The translations under genes were made by a program, and so were the position numbers. The notes under the pieces were generated by a model. That model was not told the origin of the DNA. It saw only the letters and a program-made list of their open reading frames with translations, and did not search any database. DNA of 64,000 nt from Neotamlana nanhaiensis (GTDB lineage: Bacteria > Bacteroidota > Bacteroidia > Flavobacteriales > Flavobacteriaceae): contig NZ_JTDV01000003.1 in the NCBI RefSeq assembly GCF_000943555.1, positions 310,001 to 374,000 of the forward strand, in the 5' to 3' direction. This document shows, piece by piece, positions 8,695-16,787 of this stretch (positions are counted from its first letter, which is position 1; every line of letters begins with the position of its first letter).

Positions 8695-8720
8695 AATACA
8701 TAAAAATTTAAATAAAAATC

Positions 8721-8756
8721 AAAACCCTAAAAACTTATTTGTTTTTAGGGTTTTTT
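8721..8756 (+). terminator. Rho-independent terminator
   Basis: AAAACCCTAAAAAC pairs with GTTTTTAGGGTTTT over 14 bp with a 6-nt loop, 27 nt after the preceding lipoprotein stop. Confidence 0.85.
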
Positions 8757-8907
8757 AATAACCTTGCATTACACTAACCATCAAAATTATGCAGGATTAT
8801 AAATTATAAATTAACTTTTTTATGATAGCTGTAATTTTGTTGTTAATTAGACGTCTATTTTTATGTTCTGTTACATTTTGTAAATAGAATTAACAAATTT
8901 TTAACTA

Positions 8908-9270
8908 ATGAAAAACAGTACTTTGGTTTTCGGGGCATCATTAAATCCCGATCGTTATTCAAATTTGGCAATAAAGCGTTTAGTAGCAAACCATAAAAAT
9001 GTAGTTGCCTATGGGTTAAAGCAAGGTATGGTAAATGATGTAAAAATCGAAACAAAATTAGTGGATTTTAATACTGTTGATACTATTACGTTGTATATGA
9101 ATCCGTTGCGCCAAAAACCATTTTATAACTACTTATTATCTTTAAAACCAAGACGTGTTATCTTTAATCCTGGAACCGAAAATCCAGAATTTTATCAAAT
9201 TTTAAAAGAAAATAATGTGTCTGTTGAAGTAGCTTGTACTTTAGTTTTGCTTTCTACGAATCAATATTAA
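8908..9270 (+). CDS. CoA-binding domain protein
   Basis: A 120-residue, single-domain Rossmann protein of the CoA_binding_2 (YccU-like) type. It begins [19 protein letters not shown], the nucleotide-binding loop of the family, and ends [19 protein letters not shown] followed by a short strand carrying ACTLVLL. It is probably a cytosolic protein binding CoA or a related ligand; no reaction is known. The C-terminus overlaps the convergent symporter gene by 30 nt, so the two last coding ends share DNA on opposite strands. Confidence 0.85.
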   Translation: MKNSTLVFGASLNPDRYSNLAIKRLVANHKNVVAYGLKQGMVNDVKIETKLVDFNTVDTITLYMNPLRQKPFYNYLLSLKPRRVIFNPGTENPEFYQILKENNVSVEVACTLVLLSTNQY

Positions 9271-10689
9271 ACCTAAAAAGGTGAGTAGGCCGTTAATAAT
9301 TAAAATTTCGAAACCAATTTGGTAGCCGTTTAATAAATCAACCGAATAAGCATTAATAAAATAGGAGATTATTGGTGCTATTATGGCAATTATCCAAACG
9401 TATTTGTCTTTTATTTCAGTTTTAGTAAAAATGCCTAAAGCAAATAAACCAAGCAATGGCCCGTAAGTATAACCAGCGGCTTTAAATAATTCCCAAATTA
9501 CAGATACATCTTTAAAAATAGCATCAAAAGCAATAATTACAAAAACGAGTAAAACACTAATTAAAACATGGGTGCGTTTTCTAATTTTCTTCTGAATTTC
9601 AGTTGGTTTCTTATCAATTTCAATAATATCAATACAAAAAGATGTGGTTAGCGACGTTAATGCCGAATCGGCACTAGAATAAGCGGCAGCAACCAAACCA
9701 AGGATAAAAAAAGCAGAGGTTAGTACGCCAATTTCGGGTAACATAGCAATAGTAGGGAATAGGTCATCTTTTTTTGCTGTAATACCATGTGTATTTGCGT
9801 ATTCGGTAAGCATTAAGCCTAAAACTAAAAACAGAATATTTACAAATATTAATACTACGCTAAACGACAGCATATTTTTTTGAGCTTCTTTTAAGTTTTT
9901 ACAGGTTAGGTTTTTTTGCATCATATCTTGGTCTAAACCGGTCATAGTTATGGTTATAAACATCCCCGATAGCACGCTTTTTATAAAATATTGCGCATCG
10001 TTAACATCGTTAAAAAAGAATACTTTACTCATGGTATTTTCTTTTACGCTGGTGTAAACTTCAGAAATATCGTTTAAATCTAATGCCGAAGCTAAAAATA
10101 CAATCGTTACCACAACCGATATGAGCATAAAAAGGGTCTGCAAAGTATCAGTAAAAATGATGGTTTTAATGCCGCCTTTAAAAGTGTACAACCAAATTAA
10201 AAGGATAGTTATTATAACGGTAATGGCAAAGGGAATATTAAATTCATCGAATACCAAAAGTTGCAGTACTTTAGCTACTAAAAATAATCTAAACGAAGCG
10301 CCAACTACACGAGAAATTAAAAAGGCAACCGATCCAGTTTTGTAGCTAACCACACCAAAACGATCTTTTAAATAGGAGTAAATTGAGGTTAAATTAAGCT
10401 TATAGTAAATAGGAAGCAAAACATAGGCAATAACTATATAACCAAACAAATACCCAAAAACCACTTGTAAGTAGCCAAATTGCTTGGTTTCAACAGCTCC
10501 AGGAACCGAAATAAAAGTAACGCCAGAAAGCGATGCGCCTATCATACCAAACGCTACTAAATACCATGGTGCCGATTTGTTTGCTTTAAAAAAGGCATCG
10601 TTACTGTCTTCTTTTCCTGTAAAATATGATATTAAAATAAGCACGACAAAATAGCCGGCAATTAAAAATAAAATTTGAGTCGCTGTCAT
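9241..10689 (-). CDS. Sodium:solute symporter family transporter
   Basis: A 482-residue inner-membrane protein with about 13 hydrophobic helices and the SSS-family pattern. It has an N-terminal helix, [16 protein letters not shown] in helix 1-2 (about 52-67, near the substrate/Na site), [19 protein letters not shown], the DMMQKNL loop after helix 6, and [18 protein letters not shown] (about 335-352, Na2-site Ser pair). It imports a solute with Na+; the substrate cannot be read from sequence, though sialic acid-, proline- and glucose-type members share this fold. It overlaps the end of the convergent CoA-binding gene and is divergent from recR, with a 73-nt spacer. Confidence 0.9.
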   Translation of the reverse strand: MTATQILFLIAGYFVVLILISYFTGKEDSNDAFFKANKSAPWYLVAFGMIGASLSGVTFISVPGAVETKQFGYLQVVFGYLFGYIVIAYVLLPIYYKLNLTSIYSYLKDRFGVVSYKTGSVAFLISRVVGASFRLFLVAKVLQLLVFDEFNIPFAITVIITILLIWLYTFKGGIKTIIFTDTLQTLFMLISVVVTIVFLASALDLNDISEVYTSVKENTMSKVFFFNDVNDAQYFIKSVLSGMFITITMTGLDQDMMQKNLTCKNLKEAQKNMLSFSVVLIFVNILFLVLGLMLTEYANTHGITAKKDDLFPTIAMLPEIGVLTSAFFILGLVAAAYSSADSALTSLTTSFCIDIIEIDKKPTEIQKKIRKRTHVLISVLLVFVIIAFDAIFKDVSVIWELFKAAGYTYGPLLGLFALGIFTKTEIKDKYVWIIAIIAPIISYFINAYSVDLLNGYQIGFEILIINGLLTFLGLILIRRKQN

Positions 10690-10762
10690 AACCTAAAATA
10701 ATTCAAAGCCAAAATACAAATAACAATCGATAAGTTAAATCTAAAATTGTAAATTCGCAGCC

Positions 10763-11380
10763 ATGGAATTTTCTTCAAAATTATTAGAAAACGCAGTAAA
10801 CGAAATGTCGCAACTCCCGGGAATAGGTAAGCGTACGGCATTGCGTTTAGTTTTGCATATGCTAAAGCAACCAGAATCGAGAACACAGCTTTTAGCCACC
10901 GCATTACTAAAAATGCGAACCGAGGTAAAGTTCTGTAAATCATGTCATAACATAAGCGATGTAGAATTATGCGAAATTTGTTCAAATAAAAATAGGGTTT
11001 CGCATACTATTTGCGTAGTTGAAGACGTTAGAGATGTTATGGCAATAGAAAATACAAGTTCCTTTAAAGGGATTTATCATGTTTTAGGAGGAAAAATTTC
11101 TCCAATGGATGGTATTGGACCTCACGATTTAAAAATAGAATCGTTAGTACAAAAAGTTAAGCAGGGCGATGTAAAGGAAATTATTTTTGCGTTAAGTTCT
11201 ACTATGGAAGGCGATACAACCAACTTTTACATTTATAAGCAAATACAAGAGTATAACATTGTAACTTCTACTATTGCTAGAGGAATTTCGGTGGGCGATG
11301 AACTCGAATATGCCGATGAAATTACCTTAGGAAGAAGCATTGTAAACCGAATTCCTTTTGAGTCTTCATTAAAATCGTAA
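10763..11380 (+). CDS. recR: Recombination mediator RecR
   Basis: A 205-residue protein of normal RecR length. The helix-hairpin-helix [17 protein letters not shown] (about 18-34), the Cys4 zinc finger CKSC...CEIC (about 57-75) and the Toprim domain ([14 protein letters not shown], then [16 protein letters not shown]) are all intact, and the C-terminal [16 protein letters not shown] is also typical. RecR forms a ring clamp that works with RecO and RecF to load RecA on gapped DNA. Only 11 nt separate it from the glycosyltransferase, suggesting co-transcription. Confidence 0.97.
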   Translation: MEFSSKLLENAVNEMSQLPGIGKRTALRLVLHMLKQPESRTQLLATALLKMRTEVKFCKSCHNISDVELCEICSNKNRVSHTICVVEDVRDVMAIENTSSFKGIYHVLGGKISPMDGIGPHDLKIESLVQKVKQGDVKEIIFALSSTMEGDTTNFYIYKQIQEYNIVTSTIARGISVGDELEYADEITLGRSIVNRIPFESSLKS

Positions 11381-11391
11381 GTGTTTATTTT

Positions 11392-12492
11392 TTGAAACTC
11401 TCCGTAATTATACTAAACTACAATGTACGTTACTTTTTAGAGTTATGTTTAAAAAGTGTGGAGGCTGCTATTGCCAATATTGAAGCCGAAATAATTGTTG
11501 TCGATAACCATTCAACAGACACTAGTTGTAGCATGCTTAAGCGCAATTTTCCGCATATAAAACTAATCGAGAATAATAAAAACTTTGGCTTTTCAAAAGG
11601 AAATAACATAGGTGTTGCACAGGCAAAGGGTGAATATATTTGTATTTTAAATCCAGATACCGTTGTTGCGGAAGATACCTTTACAAAAATTTTAAACTTT
11701 GCTGAGAATACCCAAAACTTAGGAGCTATTGGTTGCAAACTTATAAATGGAGTTGGCGAGTTTTTGCCCGAAAGCAAACGGCATATTCCTTACGTTAAAG
11801 CTGCTTTTAAAAAGATTTTAGGAAACGCTAACGATTATTATGCTAATAATTTAAAGCAAACCGATGTTGGTGAGGTTGAGGTGTTAGTAGGCGCATTTAT
11901 GCTTTTAAAACGAGATACTTTTAATAAAGTTAATGGGTTTGATGAAGATTATTTTATGTATGGCGAAGATATAGACTTGTCGTATAAACTTATAAAATCG
12001 GGCTTTAAAAACTATTATTTTGGCGAAACTTCGGTTATTCATTATAAGGGCGAAAGTACACTTAAAAATAAATTTTATGCGCGCCGATTTTATGGTGCCA
12101 TGAAAATATTTTATAAAAAGCATTTTAAAAGAAACGTTATTTTTGATGTATTTGTGTGTTTAGGTATTGCTGGTGCTTATTTTTTTAGAGCAAACCCTAA
12201 AGGCCAAAGAAATAAACCTAAAAATTATTTATTAATTTCTAATAAAATAATAGAAAACTTAAAGCATAAATTAAATAAGCCTTTAGAGTTATCGCAAAGT
12301 TTAAAAAATGTAAAAGCCGAAACCGAGGTTGTTTTTGATGCAAATGTTTTAAGCTACAAACAAATTATAAGTTTTATGGAAACTAAGCCAGAACATACCA
12401 ATTTGTCTTTTAAAATAATTCCTAATCAATCTAACTTTATTATAGGTAGTGACGATACTATCTGTAAAGGAGAAATAATAGAGTTTAACTAG
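11392..12492 (+). CDS. Glycosyltransferase family 2
   Basis: A 366-residue GT-A fold enzyme with SVIILNYNVRYFLELCLKSV (about 4-23), IIVVDNHSTDTS (nucleotide-sugar site), NFGFSKGNNIGVAQAKGEYI and LNPDTVV (DxD-like metal site, about 87-93), then FDEDYFMYGEDIDLSYKL (about 183-200), the acceptor/catalytic block of rhamnosyl-like GT2 enzymes. A short hydrophobic segment (about 250-265) precedes a Lys-rich tail of about 90 residues without recognised domains. The start is TTG at 11392; no earlier ATG is available after recR. Probably acts in cell-surface polysaccharide synthesis. Confidence 0.88.
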   Translation: MKLSVIILNYNVRYFLELCLKSVEAAIANIEAEIIVVDNHSTDTSCSMLKRNFPHIKLIENNKNFGFSKGNNIGVAQAKGEYICILNPDTVVAEDTFTKILNFAENTQNLGAIGCKLINGVGEFLPESKRHIPYVKAAFKKILGNANDYYANNLKQTDVGEVEVLVGAFMLLKRDTFNKVNGFDEDYFMYGEDIDLSYKLIKSGFKNYYFGETSVIHYKGESTLKNKFYARRFYGAMKIFYKKHFKRNVIFDVFVCLGIAGAYFFRANPKGQRNKPKNYLLISNKIIENLKHKLNKPLELSQSLKNVKAETEVVFDANVLSYKQIISFMETKPEHTNLSFKIIPNQSNFIIGSDDTICKGEIIEFN

Positions 12493-12511
12493 TTTTTGTG
12501 AAATTAATTAA

Positions 12512-12540
12512 TTGAAAACCGTTGTTTTTTAGTAATTTTG
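12512..12540 (+). promoter_or_regulatory. Candidate promoter for the E2 acyltransferase gene
   Basis: TTG (12512-12514), an 18-nt spacer and TAATTTTG (12533-12540) match the Bacteroidota -33/-7 consensus. The E2 start is 43 nt downstream. Confidence 0.65.
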
Positions 12541-12582
12541 CAAAAAAATAGAACAACCTAAAAATCACTACATACTTTAAAT

Positions 12583-13926
12583 ATGGCAAAATTTAAGTTG
12601 AAGCTACCAAAAATGGGCGAAAGTGTTGCCGAGGCAACCATAACTTCATGGCTAAAAGAAATTGGAGACACCATTGAAATTGACGAACCAATTTTAGAAA
12701 TAGCAACCGATAAAGTTGATAGCGAAGTACCAAGTGAGGTAGAAGGTGTTTTAGTAGAACGTTTTTTTAATGTAGATGATGTCGCTCAGGTTGGCGAAGT
12801 TTTGGCAATAATTGAAACCGAAACTGATGTTGTTGATAGTAATAATGATAATAATGAAGTGGTTACAACTAACAGCGAAGAGTTGCCACAGCAAGAAGTT
12901 TTAAGTTACGTTGAAGAAACTGTTGCAGTGGCTCAACAAACCGTTGAAGCGCCTGCCGTAATATCGACCGATAATAGATTTTACTCGCCATTAGTTAAAA
13001 ATATAGCTAAAGCCGAAGGTGTTACGCAAGAAGAGCTTGATAAAATTCCTGGAACTGGAAAAGATGCTCGTGTAACTAAAAACGATATACTTCAATTTTT
13101 AGAAAATCGTAATGGCAATGGCGTTATAGCTCCTGCTAAAATAGAGCCAACACCTGTGCCTGTAAAAACTATTCAAGCGCCAGTAAAAGCGCAAATAGCT
13201 CCAGTAATTTCTAATGGTGAAGATGAAATTATTGAAATGACCCGCATGGGAAAACTGGTTTCAAACCACATGACATCGTCGTTACAAACTTCGGCTCATG
13301 TACAAAGTTTTATTGAAGCCGATGTCACTAATATATGGAACTGGCGTAAAAAAGTAAAAGATGCTTTTATGAAACAGGAAGGCGAAAACCTTACGTTTAC
13401 ACCTATTTTCATGGAAGCGGTGGCGAAAGCTTTACGCGAGTATCCATTAATGAATATTTCGGTTCAAGACGATAAAATCATTAAGAAGAAAAATATAAAT
13501 CTTGGTATGGCAGCTGCTTTACCCGATGGTAACTTAATTGTACCTGTTATTAAAAATGCCGATCAGTTAAATTTGGTAGGCATGACAAAACAGGTGAACG
13601 ATTTAGCAAACCGCGCGCGTTTAAACCAACTAAAGCCAGACGAAATTCAAGGCGGAACCTATACAGTAACTAATGTTGGTAGCTTTGGTAGTATTATGGG
13701 AACACCCATTATTAATCAGCCACAAGTTGGTATTTTAGCGTTGGGTGCTATTCGTAAAGTACCCGCGGTTATAGAAACACCAGATGGTGATTTTATTGGT
13801 ATTCGTTATAAAATGTTTTTATCGCATTCGTACGATCATCGCGTTGTAAATGGTGCGCTTGGTGGTATGTTTGTAAAAGCTGTAGCCGATTATCTTGAAG
13901 CTTGGGATACCAAACGAGAAATTTAG
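12583..13926 (+). CDS. 2-oxo acid dehydrogenase E2, dihydrolipoamide acyltransferase
   Basis: A 447-residue E2 subunit. The order is: lipoyl domain with acceptor Lys44 in EIATDKVDSEVPSE; an acidic/Gln-rich and Pro/Val-rich linker; the E3/E1-binding domain at about 133-172 (SPLVKNIAKAEGVTQEELDK, GKDARVTKNDIL); a second linker; and the catalytic domain from about 215 (MTRMGKLVSNHMTSSLQTSAH) to SHSYDHRVVNGALGG with His419. It transfers the acyl group from lipoate to CoA. The usual HRxxDG motif reads HRVVNG, i.e. Asn423 replaces Asp. No E1 or E3 gene is adjacent, so branched-chain versus 2-oxoglutarate specificity is undecided; the domain pattern favours a branched-chain-type E2. Confidence 0.92.
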   Translation: MAKFKLKLPKMGESVAEATITSWLKEIGDTIEIDEPILEIATDKVDSEVPSEVEGVLVERFFNVDDVAQVGEVLAIIETETDVVDSNNDNNEVVTTNSEELPQQEVLSYVEETVAVAQQTVEAPAVISTDNRFYSPLVKNIAKAEGVTQEELDKIPGTGKDARVTKNDILQFLENRNGNGVIAPAKIEPTPVPVKTIQAPVKAQIAPVISNGEDEIIEMTRMGKLVSNHMTSSLQTSAHVQSFIEADVTNIWNWRKKVKDAFMKQEGENLTFTPIFMEAVAKALREYPLMNISVQDDKIIKKKNINLGMAAALPDGNLIVPVIKNADQLNLVGMTKQVNDLANRARLNQLKPDEIQGGTYTVTNVGSFGSIMGTPIINQPQVGILALGAIRKVPAVIETPDGDFIGIRYKMFLSHSYDHRVVNGALGGMFVKAVADYLEAWDTKREI

Positions 13927-13950
13927 AAAATTAAAATAAATTGTAAATTG

Positions 13951-13980
13951 TCCAACCCAATAAAAGGGTTGGATTTTTTA
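13951..13980 (+). terminator. Rho-independent terminator
   Basis: TCCAACCC and GGGTTGGA form an 8-bp GC-rich stem with a 7-nt loop followed by a T-tract, 24 nt after the E2 stop. Confidence 0.85.
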
Positions 13981-14019
13981 TTTTAATTTTTAACTAAAAC
14001 CTAAAGGTGTTTTTTTAAT

Positions 14020-14808
14020 ATGCGTTGTTTTAATTTATTTATAGTACTATTTGTATTGTATTTTAATGGTTTTTCTCAGGTCGATACTTTGTATTTCGAT
14101 ATTAATAAAGAAGCCATTAGTAAAGCAAAATTTAATAAAAAAATCGAGTCTAAGGTTTATGATGGAATTAGATTTATAACGGATTCGTTAGTGATTCAAG
14201 ATGTAATTCCTAATCATCTTTTCGGACAATTAGATTTAGTAACTAAGTCGCAATTATTTAAAATGTTTAGTGCTAGAAACGGTATTGATACAACAAAAAC
14301 TTTGACGGTTTTTTATCACGATACTTTAATTACCGAAAATGAATTTCCAGAAAAAAGTATTATGACTTTTAGGGATAGTTTAGGAGAGTTTAGGGGGACT
14401 TCAAAGTATAACGGAATATATTTTGATGGCCGTAAATATAGAAAAGCGAAATATCATGCAGTTGAATATAGTTTAAAAGATTTTAATAAAGTGACCATTT
14501 CCAAGGTAAAAACCTTTAAAAAATTTAAAAACGTAACTCCAGTGTTTTTCTATGCACATAATAATGGCTTAGATTTAACCAAATTAAAAGTAATTTGGCA
14601 TAAAGATTACGGCCATATTTTACATAAACTTTTTGCGACTAACAATTATTTTTTTCGAACGCTTGTAATAAAACCAAACGGAGAATATTTTGTTAGATAT
14701 GGCGACAAATTTGTAGCTGAAAAAAAAGATATTTTCAACGAAAAAGATTGGGCAAAATTAAAAAATGAATATTTTAAAGAAATGAGAACTAATTCACAAA
14801 ATTTATAA
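14020..14808 (+). CDS. Secreted protein of unknown function
   Basis: A 262-residue protein with a signal peptide (LFIVLFVLYFNGFSQ, cleavage near residue 19-20). I do not recognise a family. The mature part is basic and rich in Lys, Phe and Tyr, with beta-strand-like segments such as ESKVYDGIRFITDSL and YFRTLV-type strands; there is no Cys cluster or catalytic motif. The stop TAA overlaps the ATG of the next gene (TAATG), so it is translationally coupled to the DEDDh exonuclease. The pairing of a secreted protein with a nuclease may be only an operon convenience. Confidence 0.6.
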   Translation: MRCFNLFIVLFVLYFNGFSQVDTLYFDINKEAISKAKFNKKIESKVYDGIRFITDSLVIQDVIPNHLFGQLDLVTKSQLFKMFSARNGIDTTKTLTVFYHDTLITENEFPEKSIMTFRDSLGEFRGTSKYNGIYFDGRKYRKAKYHAVEYSLKDFNKVTISKVKTFKKFKNVTPVFFYAHNNGLDLTKLKVIWHKDYGHILHKLFATNNYFFRTLVIKPNGEYFVRYGDKFVAEKKDIFNEKDWAKLKNEYFKEMRTNSQNL

Positions 14809-15581
14809 TGCAACTAAACCTAACAAAACCCATCTGTTTTTTCGATTTAGAAACAACAGGTGTCAATATAACTTCTGATAGAATTGTAGAGATTTCAATT
14901 TTAAAAGTATATCCAGACGGGAAAGAAGATAGAAAAACATGGTTGGTAAATCCAGAAATGCCAATCCCTAAAGAGGTTACCGAAATTCACGGTATTTCTG
15001 ATGAGAAAGTAGCTAACGAGCCTACTTTTAAGGCGCTTGCTAAAGATATTCATAACATGATAAAGGATTCTGATTTAGGCGGATTTAACTCAAACAGATT
15101 CGATATTCCGTTATTGGCAGAAGAAATGCTTCGTGCAGATATAGATTTTGATATGAAAAACCGACAAGCCGTTGATGTACAAACTATTTTTCATAAAATG
15201 GAACAGCGTACGTTAAGTGCCGCTTATAAGTTTTATTGCGATAAAAATTTAGATGATGCTCACAGTGCCGAAGCAGATACTAATGCTACATACGAAGTGC
15301 TAAAAGCGCAAATTGCAAAATATGACGAACTTGAAAACAACACTAAGTTTTTAGCGGAGTTTAGCTCGCGTAAAAAGTTTGCCGATTTTGCTGGTTTTAT
15401 AGTGTTTAATAAAAAAGGAGAAGAGTGCTTTTCGTTCGGGAAGCACAAAGGTAAATTGGTAACTGAAGTATTGGAAAAAGAACCGGGTTATTTTGGTTGG
15501 TTGCTAAATGCCGATTTTCCGTTGTACACAAAAAAGGTTTTAACGGCTATTAAATTGCGTAGTTTTAATAATAAACTTTAA
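14808..15581 (+). CDS. DEDDh 3'-5' exonuclease (DnaQ-like) with C-terminal extension
   Basis: A 257-residue protein. ExoI is CFFDLETTGVN (about 11-21, Asp and Glu), ExoII includes EIHGISDEKV and GGFNSNRFDIPLLAEEM (about 93-109), and ExoIII is HSAEADTNATYEV (about 148-160), giving the DEDDh set. It would remove nucleotides from 3' ends in the proofreading-subunit fold. The last 60 residues (CFSFGKHKGKLVTEVL, then PGYFGWLLNADFP) form the small domain often found after this exonuclease in Bacteroidota (QSregVF-like). It is translationally coupled to the upstream secreted protein. Confidence 0.9.
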   Translation: MQLNLTKPICFFDLETTGVNITSDRIVEISILKVYPDGKEDRKTWLVNPEMPIPKEVTEIHGISDEKVANEPTFKALAKDIHNMIKDSDLGGFNSNRFDIPLLAEEMLRADIDFDMKNRQAVDVQTIFHKMEQRTLSAAYKFYCDKNLDDAHSAEADTNATYEVLKAQIAKYDELENNTKFLAEFSSRKKFADFAGFIVFNKKGEECFSFGKHKGKLVTEVLEKEPGYFGWLLNADFPLYTKKVLTAIKLRSFNNKL

Positions 15582-15584
15582 ATA

Positions 15585-15619
15585 ACTAGAAACTAGAAGC
15601 AAGACACGAGACACAAGAA
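15585..15619. repeat. Degenerate heptanucleotide array (AGANNNN family)
   Basis: Five consecutive 7-nt units with AGA in constant phase: ACTAGAA, ACTAGAA, GCAAGAC, ACGAGAC, ACAAGAA. The array starts 4 nt after the exonuclease stop. The same phase appears at 28798-28841 and, on the other strand, at 39969-39996. Confidence 0.7.
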
Positions 15620-15655
15620 ATTGTAATTTTTTTGAAATTAACTAGTTGTTAGCAA

Positions 15656-15763
15656 GTACGCCCGCGTTAGGGATTGTAGCGTAAAGCCCACAGCGAGGTA
15701 CGAGCGCGGACTTGTAGCGTAAAGCCCGACCGCGTATCCGAATTTCGGTACGTGGTAACGCCC
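15656..15763 (-). repeat. Dispersed intergenic repeat, copy A
   Basis: This is a 108-bp GC-rich island in the spacer. Outer ends are GCGTTAGGG and GGTAACGCCC. An internal 16-bp direct repeat (TTGTAGCGTAAAGCCC) occurs at 15674-15689 and 15712-15727. Read on the minus strand it shares blocks GGCGTTACC, GGTCGGGCTTTACG, CTCGTACCT and CAATCCCTAACGC with copy B at 53183-53274, in the same order. Confidence 0.8.
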
Positions 15764-15830
15764 AAAATAATAAATTAAAAAAAATGAATTATTTTCGCGG
15801 TTTAATTACCGTGACACTTAATAAGTAAGT

Positions 15831-16442
15831 ATGAAATTAATTTGTATTGGTAGAAATTATACCGAGCATATTGAAGAGTTGGATAATGAAAAACCGACAG
15901 ATCCTGTTATTTTTCAGAAGCCCGACACGGCTATTTTACTTAAAAAACAACCGTTTTTTATTCCAGATTTTTCTGATGATGTACATTATGAAGTTGAGGT
16001 TTTGGTTAAAATAAACCGAGTTGGAAAGTATATTGAAAAAAAGTTTGCCCATAAATATTATAACGAAATAGGTTTGGGTATCGATTTTACAGCTCGTGAT
16101 TTGCAATCGCAATTAAAAGCTAAAGGGTTGCCTTGGGAAAAAGCAAAGGCTTTTGATGGCTCTGCGGTAATTGGGAATTGGTTACCAAAAAATGAGTTTG
16201 AAGATATTAATGCAATTAATTTTTCTTTAAAAAAGAATGATATTTTTGTGCAAAATGGAAATACAAGCCACATGCTTTGGAAAATTGATGAAATAATAGA
16301 ATATGTCTCGAAATATTTTACTTTAAAGATAGGAGATATTATATTTACAGGTACACCAGCAGGAGTAGGCAAGGTATCTGCCAATGATAACTTAAAAGGA
16401 TTTTTAGAAAACAGAGAGATGTTTTCGATTACAGTTAAATAA
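15831..16442 (+). CDS. Fumarylacetoacetate hydrolase (FAH) family protein
   Basis: A 203-residue single-domain FAH-fold protein. It opens KLICIGRNYTEHIEEL, then has PVIFQKPDTAIL, a metal-binding series HYEVEVLVKI (Glu-x-Glu), GIDFTARDLQ, and GLPWEKAKAFDGSAVIG, ending with the family block IIFTGTPAGVGKV. Members are Mg2+-dependent hydrolases, isomerases or decarboxylases (acylpyruvase, oxaloacetate decarboxylase type); which applies cannot be read here. It begins a tight run with the Hpt protein (3 nt gap) and cinA (no gap), so one transcript is likely. Confidence 0.9.
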   Translation: MKLICIGRNYTEHIEELDNEKPTDPVIFQKPDTAILLKKQPFFIPDFSDDVHYEVEVLVKINRVGKYIEKKFAHKYYNEIGLGIDFTARDLQSQLKAKGLPWEKAKAFDGSAVIGNWLPKNEFEDINAINFSLKKNDIFVQNGNTSHMLWKIDEIIEYVSKYFTLKIGDIIFTGTPAGVGKVSANDNLKGFLENREMFSITVK

Positions 16443-16445
16443 GAT

Positions 16446-16787
16446 ATGGAACAACATTACAAATTATTTAGAGTACGCGAACTAGCCGATAATGACGACG
16501 ATTTTATTATGGCTTTAGCGCAAACTTTTGTAGAAGAAGTTTCTGTAGATGCTGAACGCCTAAAAAATGCGGTTGCAGAAAAAAACTACCAAGAGGCTTA
16601 CCAAGCGGCTCATAAAATGAAACCTACAGTAGATTTATTTGAACTTGGTGTGCTAGATACCTTAATTGAGGTGCAAGATTGGGGGAAATTTACCAAAACA
16701 GACCAAGATGTAACCAGGCAATTGAAAATTGTTTTAACAGCAGTTAATAATGCTTTGGCAGAATTGAAGTCGGATTTTAATCTATAA
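16446..16787 (+). CDS. Histidine phosphotransfer (Hpt) domain protein
   Basis: A 113-residue four-helix protein made almost wholly of an Hpt domain. The phosphorylatable residue is His56 in AYQAAHKMKPTVDLFEL, matching the HxxKxxxxxxG-type Hpt signature. It would relay phosphate between a hybrid kinase and a response regulator. No cognate kinase is adjacent, and the hybrid sensor at 54.5 kb has its own receiver and HTH. It is packed between the FAH gene and cinA with 3-nt and 0-nt gaps. Confidence 0.88.
   Translation: MEQHYKLFRVRELADNDDDFIMALAQTFVEEVSVDAERLKNAVAEKNYQEAYQAAHKMKPTVDLFELGVLDTLIEVQDWGKFTKTDQDVTRQLKIVLTAVNNALAELKSDFNL

Noticed and set aside
15585-15619. Possible CRISPR array in the AGANNNN and CAG heptads
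   Set aside because: Units are only 7 nt, degenerate, with no spacers, and there are no cas genes nearby.
15656-15763. Resemblance of the GCGTTA/TAACGC ends of the dispersed repeat to integron attC sites
   Set aside because: attC sites run from an RYYYAAC-like end to a GTTRRRY-like end; here the order is the reverse on both strands, no integrase or cassette array is present, and the neighbours are ordinary core genes.
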